Below, piece by piece: positions 1 to 6,597 of a stretch of DNA of 7,048 nucleotides (its first letter is position 1; every line of letters begins with the position of its first letter). Below the pieces are notes generated by a model that worked only from the letters and a program-made list of their open reading frames with translations, made no database searches and had not been told where the DNA came from. This DNA is from QHXN01 sp040509515 (GTDB taxonomy: Bacteria > Acidobacteriota > Blastocatellia > Pyrinomonadales > Pyrinomonadaceae). The translations under genes were made by a program, and so were the position numbers. The DNA is taken from NCBI GenBank assembly GCA_040509515.1, contig JBEVKV010000292.1:1-7048 (forward strand), in the 5' to 3' direction.

Positions 1-1125
1 GGAGAGCGAAAGGTAGGTCGGGATGAGCACCGCCGAGACGATGCGCCCCAAGCCCCACGCGATGAGCACGCCCGTCGCGCCGCCGATGGCCGAGAGCGTC
101 ACGGCCTCGACGAGGAACTGCTTCAGGATGTCACCGCGGCGCGCGCCCAGCGCCTTGCGGATGCCGATCTCCTTCGTCCGCTCGGTCACCGAGACGAGCA
201 TGATGTTCATCACGACGATGCCGCCGACAACCAAGGCGATAGCCGGCACCGCGATGGCGACGATGAAGATGGTACCGAAGAGGCGGTCGCGCAAGCCCGT
301 GATGGAGTCGGGCGTGAAGATGCCGAAGTTGTCCTTCTCGTCCTTCTCAAGCCCGCGCCGGACGCGCATCCACTGTTTGGCCTCGTCCACCGCGTCCTCG
401 AACTGCTTGTCGTCCCGGGCCGTGCCCTGAAAGTAGACCGAGCGCCAGTTGCGGAGCGCGCCGAAGTTGCGCCGGTAGGTGAGCAGCGGCACGGTGACGA
501 AGGTGTCCTGCGGCATCCCGAAGACCGTCCCCTTCGCGGTGCGGACGCCGACGACGCGGTACGGCAGGCTGTTGATGAAAATCTCGCCGCCGACGGCGTC
601 GCCGTTGGGGAAGAGCTTGTCGGCCACGTCCGAACCGATGAAGGCGACGCGCGCCGCCTCGTTGTTCTCGATGTCCGTGAAGTAGCGGCCGTCGGCGATG
701 TCCACCTTCTCGATCTCGCCCATCAGCGGCTGCTTGCCGTCGATTGCGACCTCTTCGAGCAGCTCGTTGCCCCGCTTGATCTGCGCGCGCTGCGGGCGCG
801 CGCCGGCGGCGAACTTGTCGGTCAGAGTCAGGCGGCTTTTGAGGAACTCGAAGTCTTCGAGCGTCAGTTCCTTGTTGCGGCGCTGCGCGGCCGCGATGGA
901 GTCCGTGTCCTTGAAGTCGTCCATGCTGAAGCGGCCGATGGTGTAGGACTTCGCGCCGATGTTGGCGATCTTCTCGTCGATGTAGGCGTTGAAGCCCTGG
1001 ATGAGCGAGACGACGACGACGACGGCCGCCACGCCGATGATCATTCCCAAAAGCGTCAGCGCCGAGCGCAGCTTGTGCGCCCAGATGGCCGCGGCGGCGA
1101 GTTTTAAGGTCTCGATGAGTTTCAT
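1..1125 (-). CDS. MacB-like ABC transporter permease (permease 3), 3' end outside window
   Basis: Inner-membrane permease of the MacB/FtsX (type VII) ABC class; 375 residues are visible and the C-terminus lies beyond position 1. The start at 1125 is firm because an in-frame TAA lies at 1135-1137, only three codons upstream. Seen in sequence: short cytoplasmic N-terminus with the family's AHKLRSALTLLGMIIG motif entering TM1 (about residues 21-43); periplasmic MacB_PCD-like domain (about 45-280) including VVGVRTAKGTVFG; TM2 (about 284-308); then the cytoplasmic segment VSVTERTKEIGIRKALGARR (311-330), which contacts the ATPase in this family; TM3 begins near 338. The expected TM4 and the WPAWKAA-LDPIEALR-type tail are missing only because of truncation. 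No Cys in the visible part. The 110-bp gap to permease 2 holds no gene, no obvious Shine-Dalgarno and no strong hairpin, so its translation start signal is weak. It probably pairs with another permease of this operon; the substrate is unknown. Confidence 0.93.
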   Translation of the reverse strand, partial: MKLIETLKLAAAAIWAHKLRSALTLLGMIIGVAAVVVVVSLIQGFNAYIDEKIANIGAKSYTIGRFSMDDFKDTDSIAAAQRRNKELTLEDFEFLKSRLTLTDKFAAGARPQRAQIKRGNELLEEVAIDGKQPLMGEIEKVDIADGRYFTDIENNEAARVAFIGSDVADKLFPNGDAVGGEIFINSLPYRVVGVRTAKGTVFGMPQDTFVTVPLLTYRRNFGALRNWRSVYFQGTARDDKQFEDAVDEAKQWMRVRRGLEKDEKDNFGIFTPDSITGLRDRLFGTIFIVAIAVPAIALVVGGIVVMNIMLVSVTERTKEIGIRKALGARRGDILKQFLVEAVTLSAIGGATGVLIAWGLGRIVSAVLIPTYLSLS

Positions 1126-1235
1126 GGTTCGCGTTTAGTACGGACTGGCATCTGTGTTGGTTGCACACGGCGCCGCCCGCGTTTGTCGCCCGAGCCCGAA
1201 AATCCCTTGCTTTTGAGGAAAAGTTTACGCCCGCG

Positions 1236-2480
1236 CTACTCGTAGCGCAAAGCCTCGATGGGGTCGAGGCGCGCGGCCTTCCACGCCGGCCAGAGGCCGA
1301 AGACGATGCCGACCGTCGCCGAGATGCCGACGCCGACGAGGATGGCCCACAGCGGGACGAAGGCCGGGAGCGGCGAGTAGGCGTTCATCAGAAGGCTCGC
1401 CGCCTCGCCGACCGCGAGCCCGCTGACGCCGCCCAGTCCCGTGAGGACGACGGCTTCGGTGAGGAACTGCCAGAGGATGTTGGCGCGCGTCGCGCCCACG
1501 GCCTTGCGGATGCCAATCTCTTTGGTGCGCTCGGTCACCGAGACGAGCATGATGTTCATGACGCCGATGCCGCCGATCATCAGCGCGACGAACGAGATGG
1601 CGGTCAGCACGAGCCACGTCGCGCCCGTGAGCTGGTTGTAGAAGTCGAGGAGCGAGTCCTGCGACGAGACGCCGAAGTTCGGCGGCGCGCCCGAAGGCAC
1701 CTGCCGGCGGCGGCGGAGGATGTCGGTTATCTGGTCGATGGCGGGGCGGACGTGCTCGCGCGTGTGCGGGCGGAGGATGATGAAGAAGACGACCATCGGC
1801 GGCTCGATGTCGCGCCAGTACTTGTCGAAGGTCGGGAGCGGGATGAAGACCGAGTTGTCGCGCGACTGGCCGAAGAAGTTCCCCAGCGTCTCCATCACGC
1901 CGACGACGCGGAAGGGCGTCCCCTCGATCTTTATCTCCTTGCCCAAAGCGTCTTCGTTGGGGAAGAGCGCGCGCACCACGTCCTGCGCCAGCACGGCGAC
2001 GTTCTCGCGCCCGGCCATGTCGCTCTCGGTGACGAAGCGGCCGTGCTCGACGTACTGCGAGAGCGTGTACTCGTACTCGGGCGTGACGCCGAAGAGAATC
2101 GGGGTGTCGGTCTCCTTGTCGGCGTGGCGCAGCGTCGAGGCGATTTTGCGCCGGATGGGCGCGACCGAGTTGATGGAGTCGGCGGCCTCGGTGCGGAGGG
2201 CCTCGGCGTCCTCGAAGGTGATCTCCTTGCGGTGCAGCTCCTCGTTGTTGGGCGGCCGGCCGAAGCTCGGGTCGAACTTCGAGACGAAGACGGTGTTAGA
2301 GCCTAAGCTTTCGATCTGCTCGGCGAAAGCCTTGTTCAAGCCCTGAATGATCGACACCATGAAGGTGAGCGTGACGACGCCGATGGCGACGCCGAGGATG
2401 GTCAGCGACGACCGCAGCTTGTTCGCCCTCACCGTCGCCACGGCCATCGCCGCCGACTCTCTGATGTCGTCGAAAGACAT
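1236..2480 (-). CDS. MacB-like ABC transporter permease (permease 2)
   Basis: Complete 414-residue inner-membrane permease, the usual length for a stand-alone MacB transmembrane half lacking its own nucleotide-binding domain. Seen: RANKLRSSLTILGVAIGV leading into TM1 (about 24-46); periplasmic MacB_PCD-like domain (about 48-285) with GREIKIEG-like strands and VVGVMETLGNFFGQSRDN (192-209); TM2 (about 288-311); cytoplasmic segment SVTERTKEIGIRKAVGAT (314-331); TM3 (about 340-364); TM4 (about 374-397); closing tail GLWPAWKAARLDPIEALRYE (395-414). It begins 10 bp after the permease 1 stop, with a GGAG overlapping that stop codon, so the two are very likely co-translated. No cysteines. By family knowledge it forms a dimer, or a heterodimer with a sister permease, driven by the operon ATPase, and transmits mechanical force to the adaptor rather than forming a classic channel. 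Substrate not deducible. Confidence 0.96.
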   Translation of the reverse strand: MSFDDIRESAAMAVATVRANKLRSSLTILGVAIGVVTLTFMVSIIQGLNKAFAEQIESLGSNTVFVSKFDPSFGRPPNNEELHRKEITFEDAEALRTEAADSINSVAPIRRKIASTLRHADKETDTPILFGVTPEYEYTLSQYVEHGRFVTESDMAGRENVAVLAQDVVRALFPNEDALGKEIKIEGTPFRVVGVMETLGNFFGQSRDNSVFIPLPTFDKYWRDIEPPMVVFFIILRPHTREHVRPAIDQITDILRRRRQVPSGAPPNFGVSSQDSLLDFYNQLTGATWLVLTAISFVALMIGGIGVMNIMLVSVTERTKEIGIRKAVGATRANILWQFLTEAVVLTGLGGVSGLAVGEAASLLMNAYSPLPAFVPLWAILVGVGISATVGIVFGLWPAWKAARLDPIEALRYE

Positions 2481-2490
2481 AGCGATTTAA

Positions 2491-3834
2491 CTACTCCGCC
2501 CTCAGCGCCTCAATCGGGTCGAGCTTGGCGGCCTTCCACGCGGGCCACAGTCCGCTGGCGATGCCGACGGCCGAGGAGACGCCGACGCCCAACGCGGCCG
2601 AGCCGGCGCTGAAGAGCAGCGGGAAGCCCATCGCCGCCGCGAGCCCGAAGGCGAGGAGGAAGCCCGCCGCGACGCCCATCAGCCCGCCCGTCGAAGTGAG
2701 GACGACCGACTCGATGAGGAACTGCAACAGCACGTCGCGGCGCGAGGCCCCGACCGCCTTGCGGACGCCTATCTCGCGTGTGCGCTCGGTCACGCTCACC
2801 AGCATGATGTTCATGACGACGATGCCCCCGACGACGAGCGAGATGGCGGCCACTCCGATGGTCACGACGTAGATGTTCGCGGTCGCGCTCTTGTAGAGGT
2901 CTATGAAAACGTCCTGCGTCTCTAAGGCGAAGCCGTCCTCCTCGTCGTTGAAGCCCTTGCCGCGCCGGTTGCGCATGATCGAGCGCACCTGGTCTGAGGC
3001 CGCCGCGAGCTGCGCGTCCTCGGGCACCTGCACGAAGACGACGAGCGAGGTGCGCGCGCCGAAAGCCTTCTTGAAGGTCGGGTAGGGAATCTGGATGAAG
3101 TTGTCGCGCGAGAAGCCGAAGATTTTACCCAGCCGCTCGGTGACGCCGATGATCTCGTAACTGCGCCCCTCGACGCGCACGCGCCTGCCTATCACCCGGT
3201 CGGGCGGCGCGCCGTCGAAGAGGTTGTCGACCACGTCGGGGCCGACGACGGCCACGTCGCGCCCGGCCGCCTCCTCAACGTCCGTCCACGCGCGCCCGGC
3301 GACAACGTCCGTGTCCTCGATGGCGTACATCGAGAGCGTGAGGCCGCGCACGCGCACGCCTTCCGAAGACTTGTCGCCGGCCTTGGCGGTCGCCTGCGCG
3401 TTGGCGGCAACGCCCGTGCGCCAGCAGACCGTGCAGAGACGCGTGACGGCCTCCGCGTCCGCCTCGGTCACGTCCTTGCGGCGGTTGAATTTGATGAAGT
3501 CCTCGCGCGAGGTGATGACCTGCGGGCGCTTCGAGACGGTGAAGACGGTCGAGCCCTGCGAGGAGAAGGTGGAGGCGACCGTCTGGTCGAGCCCCTTGAT
3601 GATGGTCACGACCGCGATGACGGCCGCCACGCCGACGACCACGCCGACGAGCGTGAGCGCCGTCCGCAGCTTGTTGGCGCGAAGGCTCGCGAGCGCGATT
3701 CTGAAGGACTCCCACGTCTTGTGAAAGACGGCCGGGAGCCGCGTCTTGCGCGCGCGCCGCGGGGCGGACTCGCGCCCGAAGCCGCGCGGCGCGCCGCGGC
3801 GTTCGCCGCTCGTCTCTGTCAGCAGTGCGCTCAT
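2491..3834 (-). CDS. MacB-like ABC transporter permease (permease 1)
   Basis: Inner-membrane permease of the MacB class, 447 residues from the ATG at 3834; a GTG at 3843 would add three residues and neither start has a strong Shine-Dalgarno. It has a longer basic cytoplasmic N-terminus than its sisters (about 45 residues, many Arg), then RANKLRTALTLVGVVVGV and TM1 (about 59-81). A periplasmic MacB_PCD-like domain follows (about 82-318) with IIGVTERLGKIFGFSRDN. Then TM2 (about 321-344), the cytoplasmic segment SVTERTREIGVRKAVGAS (347-364), TM3 (about 375-402), TM4 (about 406-428) and the tail GLWPAWKAAKLDPIEALRAE. The periplasmic domain carries a CTVC pair (C134, C137), the only cysteines in the adaptor or permeases seen here. 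It is separated from the upstream ATPase by a 142-bp gap containing a terminator-like hairpin. Likely partners: the ATPase, permease 2 or 3, and the adaptor. Substrate unknown. Confidence 0.95.
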   Translation of the reverse strand: MSALLTETSGERRGAPRGFGRESAPRRARKTRLPAVFHKTWESFRIALASLRANKLRTALTLVGVVVGVAAVIAVVTIIKGLDQTVASTFSSQGSTVFTVSKRPQVITSREDFIKFNRRKDVTEADAEAVTRLCTVCWRTGVAANAQATAKAGDKSSEGVRVRGLTLSMYAIEDTDVVAGRAWTDVEEAAGRDVAVVGPDVVDNLFDGAPPDRVIGRRVRVEGRSYEIIGVTERLGKIFGFSRDNFIQIPYPTFKKAFGARTSLVVFVQVPEDAQLAAASDQVRSIMRNRRGKGFNDEEDGFALETQDVFIDLYKSATANIYVVTIGVAAISLVVGGIVVMNIMLVSVTERTREIGVRKAVGASRRDVLLQFLIESVVLTSTGGLMGVAAGFLLAFGLAAAMGFPLLFSAGSAALGVGVSSAVGIASGLWPAWKAAKLDPIEALRAE

Positions 3835-3913
3835 GGGTTGCACCCGGCGCGAGGGATAAATTTCACTTGCCGACCCGCCGCCGCCCCTCTCGAATCGTCG
3901 TCCGCCGGGGGCG

Positions 3914-3952
3914 AAACAAAGACGCGGCGGACAAGCTCGTCACGCCGCGTCT
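3914..3952 (-). terminator. Putative intrinsic terminator or attenuator inside the operon
   Basis: A perfect 10-bp inverted repeat (AGACGCGGCG at 3920-3929, CGCCGCGTCT at 3943-3952) is extended inward by GAC/GTC with one bulged base, leaving a six-base loop. Read on the minus strand, the stem is followed directly by TTTGTTT (3914-3920, sharing its first T with the stem). It starts 24 bp after the ATPase stop codon. On the plus strand no T-run follows. The tract is short and interrupted, so partial read-through or attenuation is more likely than full termination, since the three permeases lie downstream on the same strand. Confidence 0.55.
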
Positions 3953-3976
3953 CAAGGAGCAGGGTCGGGAGGGCGG

Positions 3977-4750
3977 CTATTTAATGCGTTCGTCCTTCTC
4001 GATCTGACCGTCGCGAATCGAGATGACGCGGTGCGCGCGTTCGGCGATGTCGTGCTCGTGCGTGACGACGATGATCGTGTTCCCCTCGGCGTGCAGCTTC
4101 TCGAAGAGGTTCATGATCTCCAGACTCGTCTTCGAGTCGAGCGCGCCGGTCGGCTCGGCGGCGAGCAGGATGGACGGGTTGTTGACGAGCGCGCGCGCGA
4201 TGGCGACCCTCTGGCGCTGGCCGCCCGACAGCTCGTTGGGGCGGTGCGTCATGCGGTCGGAGAGTTCGACCGCGGTGAGCGAGCGCACGGCGCGCTCCTT
4301 GCGGTCGGCGGCCGAGATGCCGGCGTAGATGAGCGGCAGCTCGACGTTGTGCAGCGCGGTCGCGCGCGCCAGAAGGTTGAACGTCTGGAAGACGAAGCCG
4401 ATCTCCTGGTTGCGTATCCGCGCCAGCTCGTCGTCGTCCATCTCGCTGACGAGCTTGCTGTTGATCCAGTAGCGCCCTTGGCTCGGCGTGTCGAGGCAGC
4501 CGATGAGGTTCATCAGCGTCGACTTGCCCGAGCCCGAGGGGCCGATGATGGCGAGGTACTCGCCGCGCTGCACGTCGAACGAGACGCCGCGAAGGGCGTG
4601 GAGCTGCTCGGTGCCCATCTCGTAGGTGCGCCAGATGTCGCGCATCGAGATGAGCGCGGCCGGCACGGCGTCGTGCGCGAGCAGGTCGCCGTGTTCGAGC
4701 GCCTGCGGTTCTATGGTGGTGGGGCTCTCCATCAAAAGTGCTCCGCTCAT
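3977..4750 (-). CDS. ABC transporter ATP-binding protein, MacB/LolD type, with altered Walker B
   Basis: Cytoplasmic ABC ATPase (257 residues), related to LolD, FtsE and the MacB nucleotide-binding domain, expected to dimerise and power the permeases encoded next to it. Seen: A-loop tyrosine Y43; Walker A GPSGSGKST (70-78); Q-loop Q122 in FVFQTFNLL; signature LSGGQ (174-178); D-loop ALDS (203-206); H-loop H231. The Walker B region reads SILLAAEPTG (193-202): catalytic-base Glu is E199, but the preceding Mg-coordinating Asp is Ala198 (codon GCC at 4157-4159). All other catalytic motifs are intact. A non-conserved N-terminal extension of about 30 residues precedes the domain. The ATG at 4750 overlaps the adaptor stop as ATGA, suggesting translational coupling. 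An in-frame ATG at 4732 (MESPTT) has a GGAG eight bases upstream and may be the true start. The next gene is 142 bp away, past a terminator-like hairpin. Confidence 0.96.
   Translation of the reverse strand: MSGALLMESPTTIEPQALEHGDLLAHDAVPAALISMRDIWRTYEMGTEQLHALRGVSFDVQRGEYLAIIGPSGSGKSTLMNLIGCLDTPSQGRYWINSKLVSEMDDDELARIRNQEIGFVFQTFNLLARATALHNVELPLIYAGISAADRKERAVRSLTAVELSDRMTHRPNELSGGQRQRVAIARALVNNPSILLAAEPTGALDSKTSLEIMNLFEKLHAEGNTIIVVTHEHDIAERAHRVISIRDGQIEKDERIK
4741..4744 (-). promoter_or_regulatory. Possible ribosome binding site for an internal ATPase start
   Basis: GGAG on the minus strand sits eight bases before the in-frame ATG at 4732, inside the first codons of the longer ATPase reading frame. 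It would give a protein six residues shorter. The ATG at 4750, overlapping the adaptor stop, has only a weak GGG-type site, so initiation may occur at either or both. Confidence 0.45.
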
Positions 4751-6300
4751 TTCTTGTCGCCCGCCTTGTCCCCGGGCTTGTTCTGCTGGCGCTGCACGGT
4801 GTCCCCCTCCTTCAGCGTCCGCAGCACGCGGCTCGGGCCGGTGACGACTTCCATCTGGGGCTGGAGCCCGCTGACGATCTCGATGTCCGACTCGCCCGTG
4901 ATGCCGGTCTCGACGGGGACGAACTTGACCTTCTTGCCGTCGAGCACGTAGACGCCCTTCACTTCCTTCGGCTTCTCGGCCGGGGTCGCGGCGGGCTGTC
5001 CCTGCTGTCCGGGCGGGGTCGGCGTCGGCGTCGGGGCCTTCTCGACGATGGCCTGGAGCGGCACGGCCAGAACGTTATCCTTGGTCTTGGTCGTGACGGT
5101 CGCGGTCGCGGTCATGCCGGGCTTGAGCGAGTTGCGCGCCTCGTCGGGCAAGTCCTTCAGCTCGACGATGACCTTGAACTCCTTCGCCTCCTGTACGTTG
5201 ACGCGGTTGCCCAGTCCCGACCCCTGCGTGTCGGAGCGCGAGACGGCGAGCGGGTTCTTCTGGACGACGACGCCGGCTATCTCGCGCTCGCCCATCGCGT
5301 CCACCTTGACCTTGGCCGGCTGGCCGACTTCGAGCTGCGCGATCTCGGTCTCGTCCACGTTGACCTCGACGTTGATGGTCGTCATGTCGGCGATGGTCAT
5401 CAGCGAGGTGGTCGAGAGCCCGGCGACGGCGAACTGGCCGACGCGCGCGGGGATGTCGACGACGACGCCCGTGAGCGGCGACATCGTGACGGCCTTGCTG
5501 CGCTGCGACGACTGGCCGCGCAAAAGCGCCTGCTGGCCGGAGGCGCGCGACTCGCTCGTCTTGACGCTGTTGCGCGCCTGCGTGACGCTGTTCTGCGCCT
5601 GCTCGATGGCCTTGCGCTGCTGGTTGACGCGCGCCTTCGACTCCTCGACGGCGATCTCGGCCGACTTGAGCTGCGCGCGGGCGGTGTTGAGCGAGACGGT
5701 GGCCTGCTTGACGCGATCCTGCGCGGTGTCGAACTCGGAGCGCGAGGCGACGCCCGACTCGATGAGTTCGGTGGTGCGCTTCATCTCGCGGCGCGCGGTG
5801 TCGAGGTTGACCTGCTCGCGGTCGACCGCGGTCTGCGCGGTGTTAACGGCCTGTCGCGCCTGCGCCATCGAGGCTTCGGCGGCGAGGAGCGCCTGCTGCG
5901 TCTGCTGGACGTTGGTCTCGGCCGAGATGACGGCCTGCCGCGCGTTCTGCACGTCGGAGAGCGCGGCCTGCGCGCTGGCGGCCTGCGCCTCGGCGGAGGA
6001 TTCGAGCTGCGTGGGGTCTACGCGCACGAGCGGCTGGCCGACCGTCACACGGTCGCCGGGGTTGACGCTGATCTCTGTGATGCGACCCTGCACCTCGCTC
6101 GTCAGGTTGACGAAGCGAATGGGGCGCACTTCGCCCGAGGCCGTGACCGTGGACTTCAGCTCGGGCCTCACGTCCACCTTAACTACAGTCACCTCGGCCT
6201 CGTCCTTACCGCGGGCGAAGATGCTGATGACGACGATCATCCCGAGGACGGCGACCGCCGCGACCGCGATGATGATTTTCTTCTTCCGGCTCACAGCCAT
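4747..6300 (-). CDS. MacA/HlyD-family periplasmic adaptor subunit
   Basis: Membrane-fusion (periplasmic adaptor) protein of 517 residues that should bridge the inner-membrane permeases to a TolC-like outer-membrane channel. The ATG at 6300 is chosen because it gives a standard signal anchor (SRKKK then a hydrophobic segment, about 9-28) and has AGAAGGAA upstream; an in-frame ATG at 6396 adds 32 unconvincing residues. Seen: first lipoyl/barrel-sandwich half (about 45-96, VQGRITEISVNPGDRVTVGQ); long Ala/Gln-rich coiled-coil hairpin (about 97-270) with RTTELIESGVAS (175-186), matching the RxxxLxxxxxxS tip motif used by AcrA/MacA to dock on TolC; second lipoyl half (about 273-305, SPLTGVVVDIPARVGQ); beta-barrel (about 308-415); a Pro/Gln-rich insert with TPTPTP (421-446); membrane-proximal domain (about 447-502); Lys-rich tail. 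No cysteine and no lipobox, so membrane attachment is by the TM anchor. First gene of the operon; ATGA overlap with the ATPase. Confidence 0.95.
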   Translation of the reverse strand: MAVSRKKKIIIAVAAVAVLGMIVVISIFARGKDEAEVTVVKVDVRPELKSTVTASGEVRPIRFVNLTSEVQGRITEISVNPGDRVTVGQPLVRVDPTQLESSAEAQAASAQAALSDVQNARQAVISAETNVQQTQQALLAAEASMAQARQAVNTAQTAVDREQVNLDTARREMKRTTELIESGVASRSEFDTAQDRVKQATVSLNTARAQLKSAEIAVEESKARVNQQRKAIEQAQNSVTQARNSVKTSESRASGQQALLRGQSSQRSKAVTMSPLTGVVVDIPARVGQFAVAGLSTTSLMTIADMTTINVEVNVDETEIAQLEVGQPAKVKVDAMGEREIAGVVVQKNPLAVSRSDTQGSGLGNRVNVQEAKEFKVIVELKDLPDEARNSLKPGMTATATVTTKTKDNVLAVPLQAIVEKAPTPTPTPPGQQGQPAATPAEKPKEVKGVYVLDGKKVKFVPVETGITGESDIEIVSGLQPQMEVVTGPSRVLRTLKEGDTVQRQQNKPGDKAGDKK

Positions 6301-6310
6301 TGGGGTTCGA

Positions 6311-6318
6311 TTCCTTCT
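6311..6318 (-). promoter_or_regulatory. Ribosome binding site deciding the adaptor start
   Basis: On the minus strand this reads AGAAGGAA, with its AAGGA core 11 bases before the ATG at 6300. The spacing is slightly long, but together with the signal anchor that begins at this ATG it favours 6300 over the in-frame ATG at 6396. Confidence 0.6.
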
Positions 6319-6462
6319 TTCTAAATCAAGGGGTTTGAATGTCGGGTCGGGAACTCGACGGGTACGCACGAGCGCGAGGGCGCTAAACCGAATCACTGCC
6401 GCACCTTCCCGCCGCCGGCAACTCTTCTACGTGCAAAATGGTGGAACAGTTTCAGAAAAACT

Positions 6463-6543
6463 GGTGATAAGTGGTCGGTGATAAGTGATAAGAAAAGTCG
6501 GGTGAGCGGGCTACTTATCACTTATCACTCATCACTTATCACC
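6463..6543. repeat. Heptamer-based imperfect inverted repeat (GTGATAA x4 per arm)
   Basis: Two 30-base arms (6463-6492 and 6514-6543) are reverse complements at 27 of 30 positions and are separated by 21 bases. Each arm is a G, then four tandem 7-base units based on GTGATAA, then a G. In the left arm the second unit is degenerate (GTGGTCG); in the right arm it is GTGATGA. The element is far richer in AT than its surroundings, as expected of a dispersed repeat. It has no T-tract, no transposase and no clear target-site duplication. It could be a REP/STRR-like genomic repeat, a small non-autonomous mobile element, or a regulator binding site between the divergent genes. Confidence 0.85.
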
Positions 6544-6557
6544 TGCCTTTGATGCTG

Positions 6558-6586
6558 TTGGCGCGTCTCGCGTTTCGGGGTACAAT
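6558..6586 (+). promoter_or_regulatory. Sigma70-type promoter of the zinc-ribbon gene
   Basis: TTGGCG at 6558-6563 and TACAAT at 6581-6586 are separated by exactly 17 bases, a good match to the sigma70 consensus. Transcription would start near 6593, giving a leader of roughly 107 bases before the ATG at 6700. The -35 box begins 15 bases after the right arm of the heptamer inverted repeat ends, so a protein or structure at that repeat could influence this promoter. Confidence 0.65.
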
Positions 6587-6597
6587 AACGCTTCGGC

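Noticed and set aside
347..1168. Minus-strand open frame of 273 codons overlapping permease 3
   Set aside because: It is in another frame of the same strand, Arg/His-rich and low complexity, while permease 3 in its own frame shows all family motifs.
1126..1235. Possible terminator or promoter between permease 2 and permease 3
   Set aside because: Only 4-5 bp stems such as CTTTT/AAAAG and GTGT/ACAC were found, and no credible -35/-10 pair.
1161..2306. Plus-strand open frame of 381 codons opposite permease 2
   Set aside because: Arg/Asp/Glu-rich shadow of a well-supported permease, with no recognisable domain or ribosome binding site.
6301..6318. GGTTCGATTCC resembling a tRNA T-loop
   Set aside because: The flanking bases do not form a T-stem and no anticodon or acceptor arm is present. 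It overlaps the adaptor ribosome binding site.
4738..6324. Long plus-strand open frame (528 codons) opposite the adaptor, and a second one at 5048-6481
   Set aside because: Both are antisense to a clearly recognised MacA-type adaptor. Their products are Arg/Leu/Asp- or Ser/Thr-rich without domains, the usual product of GC-biased codons read backwards.
6463..6543. Heptamer repeats as a CRISPR array or as an insertion-sequence end
   Set aside because: Units are 7 bases with no spacers, no cas genes are present, and there is no transposase or target duplication.
6463..6543. Heptamer hairpin as an intrinsic terminator
   Set aside because: No T-run follows on either strand, and it lies between divergent genes, where no transcript is expected to end.
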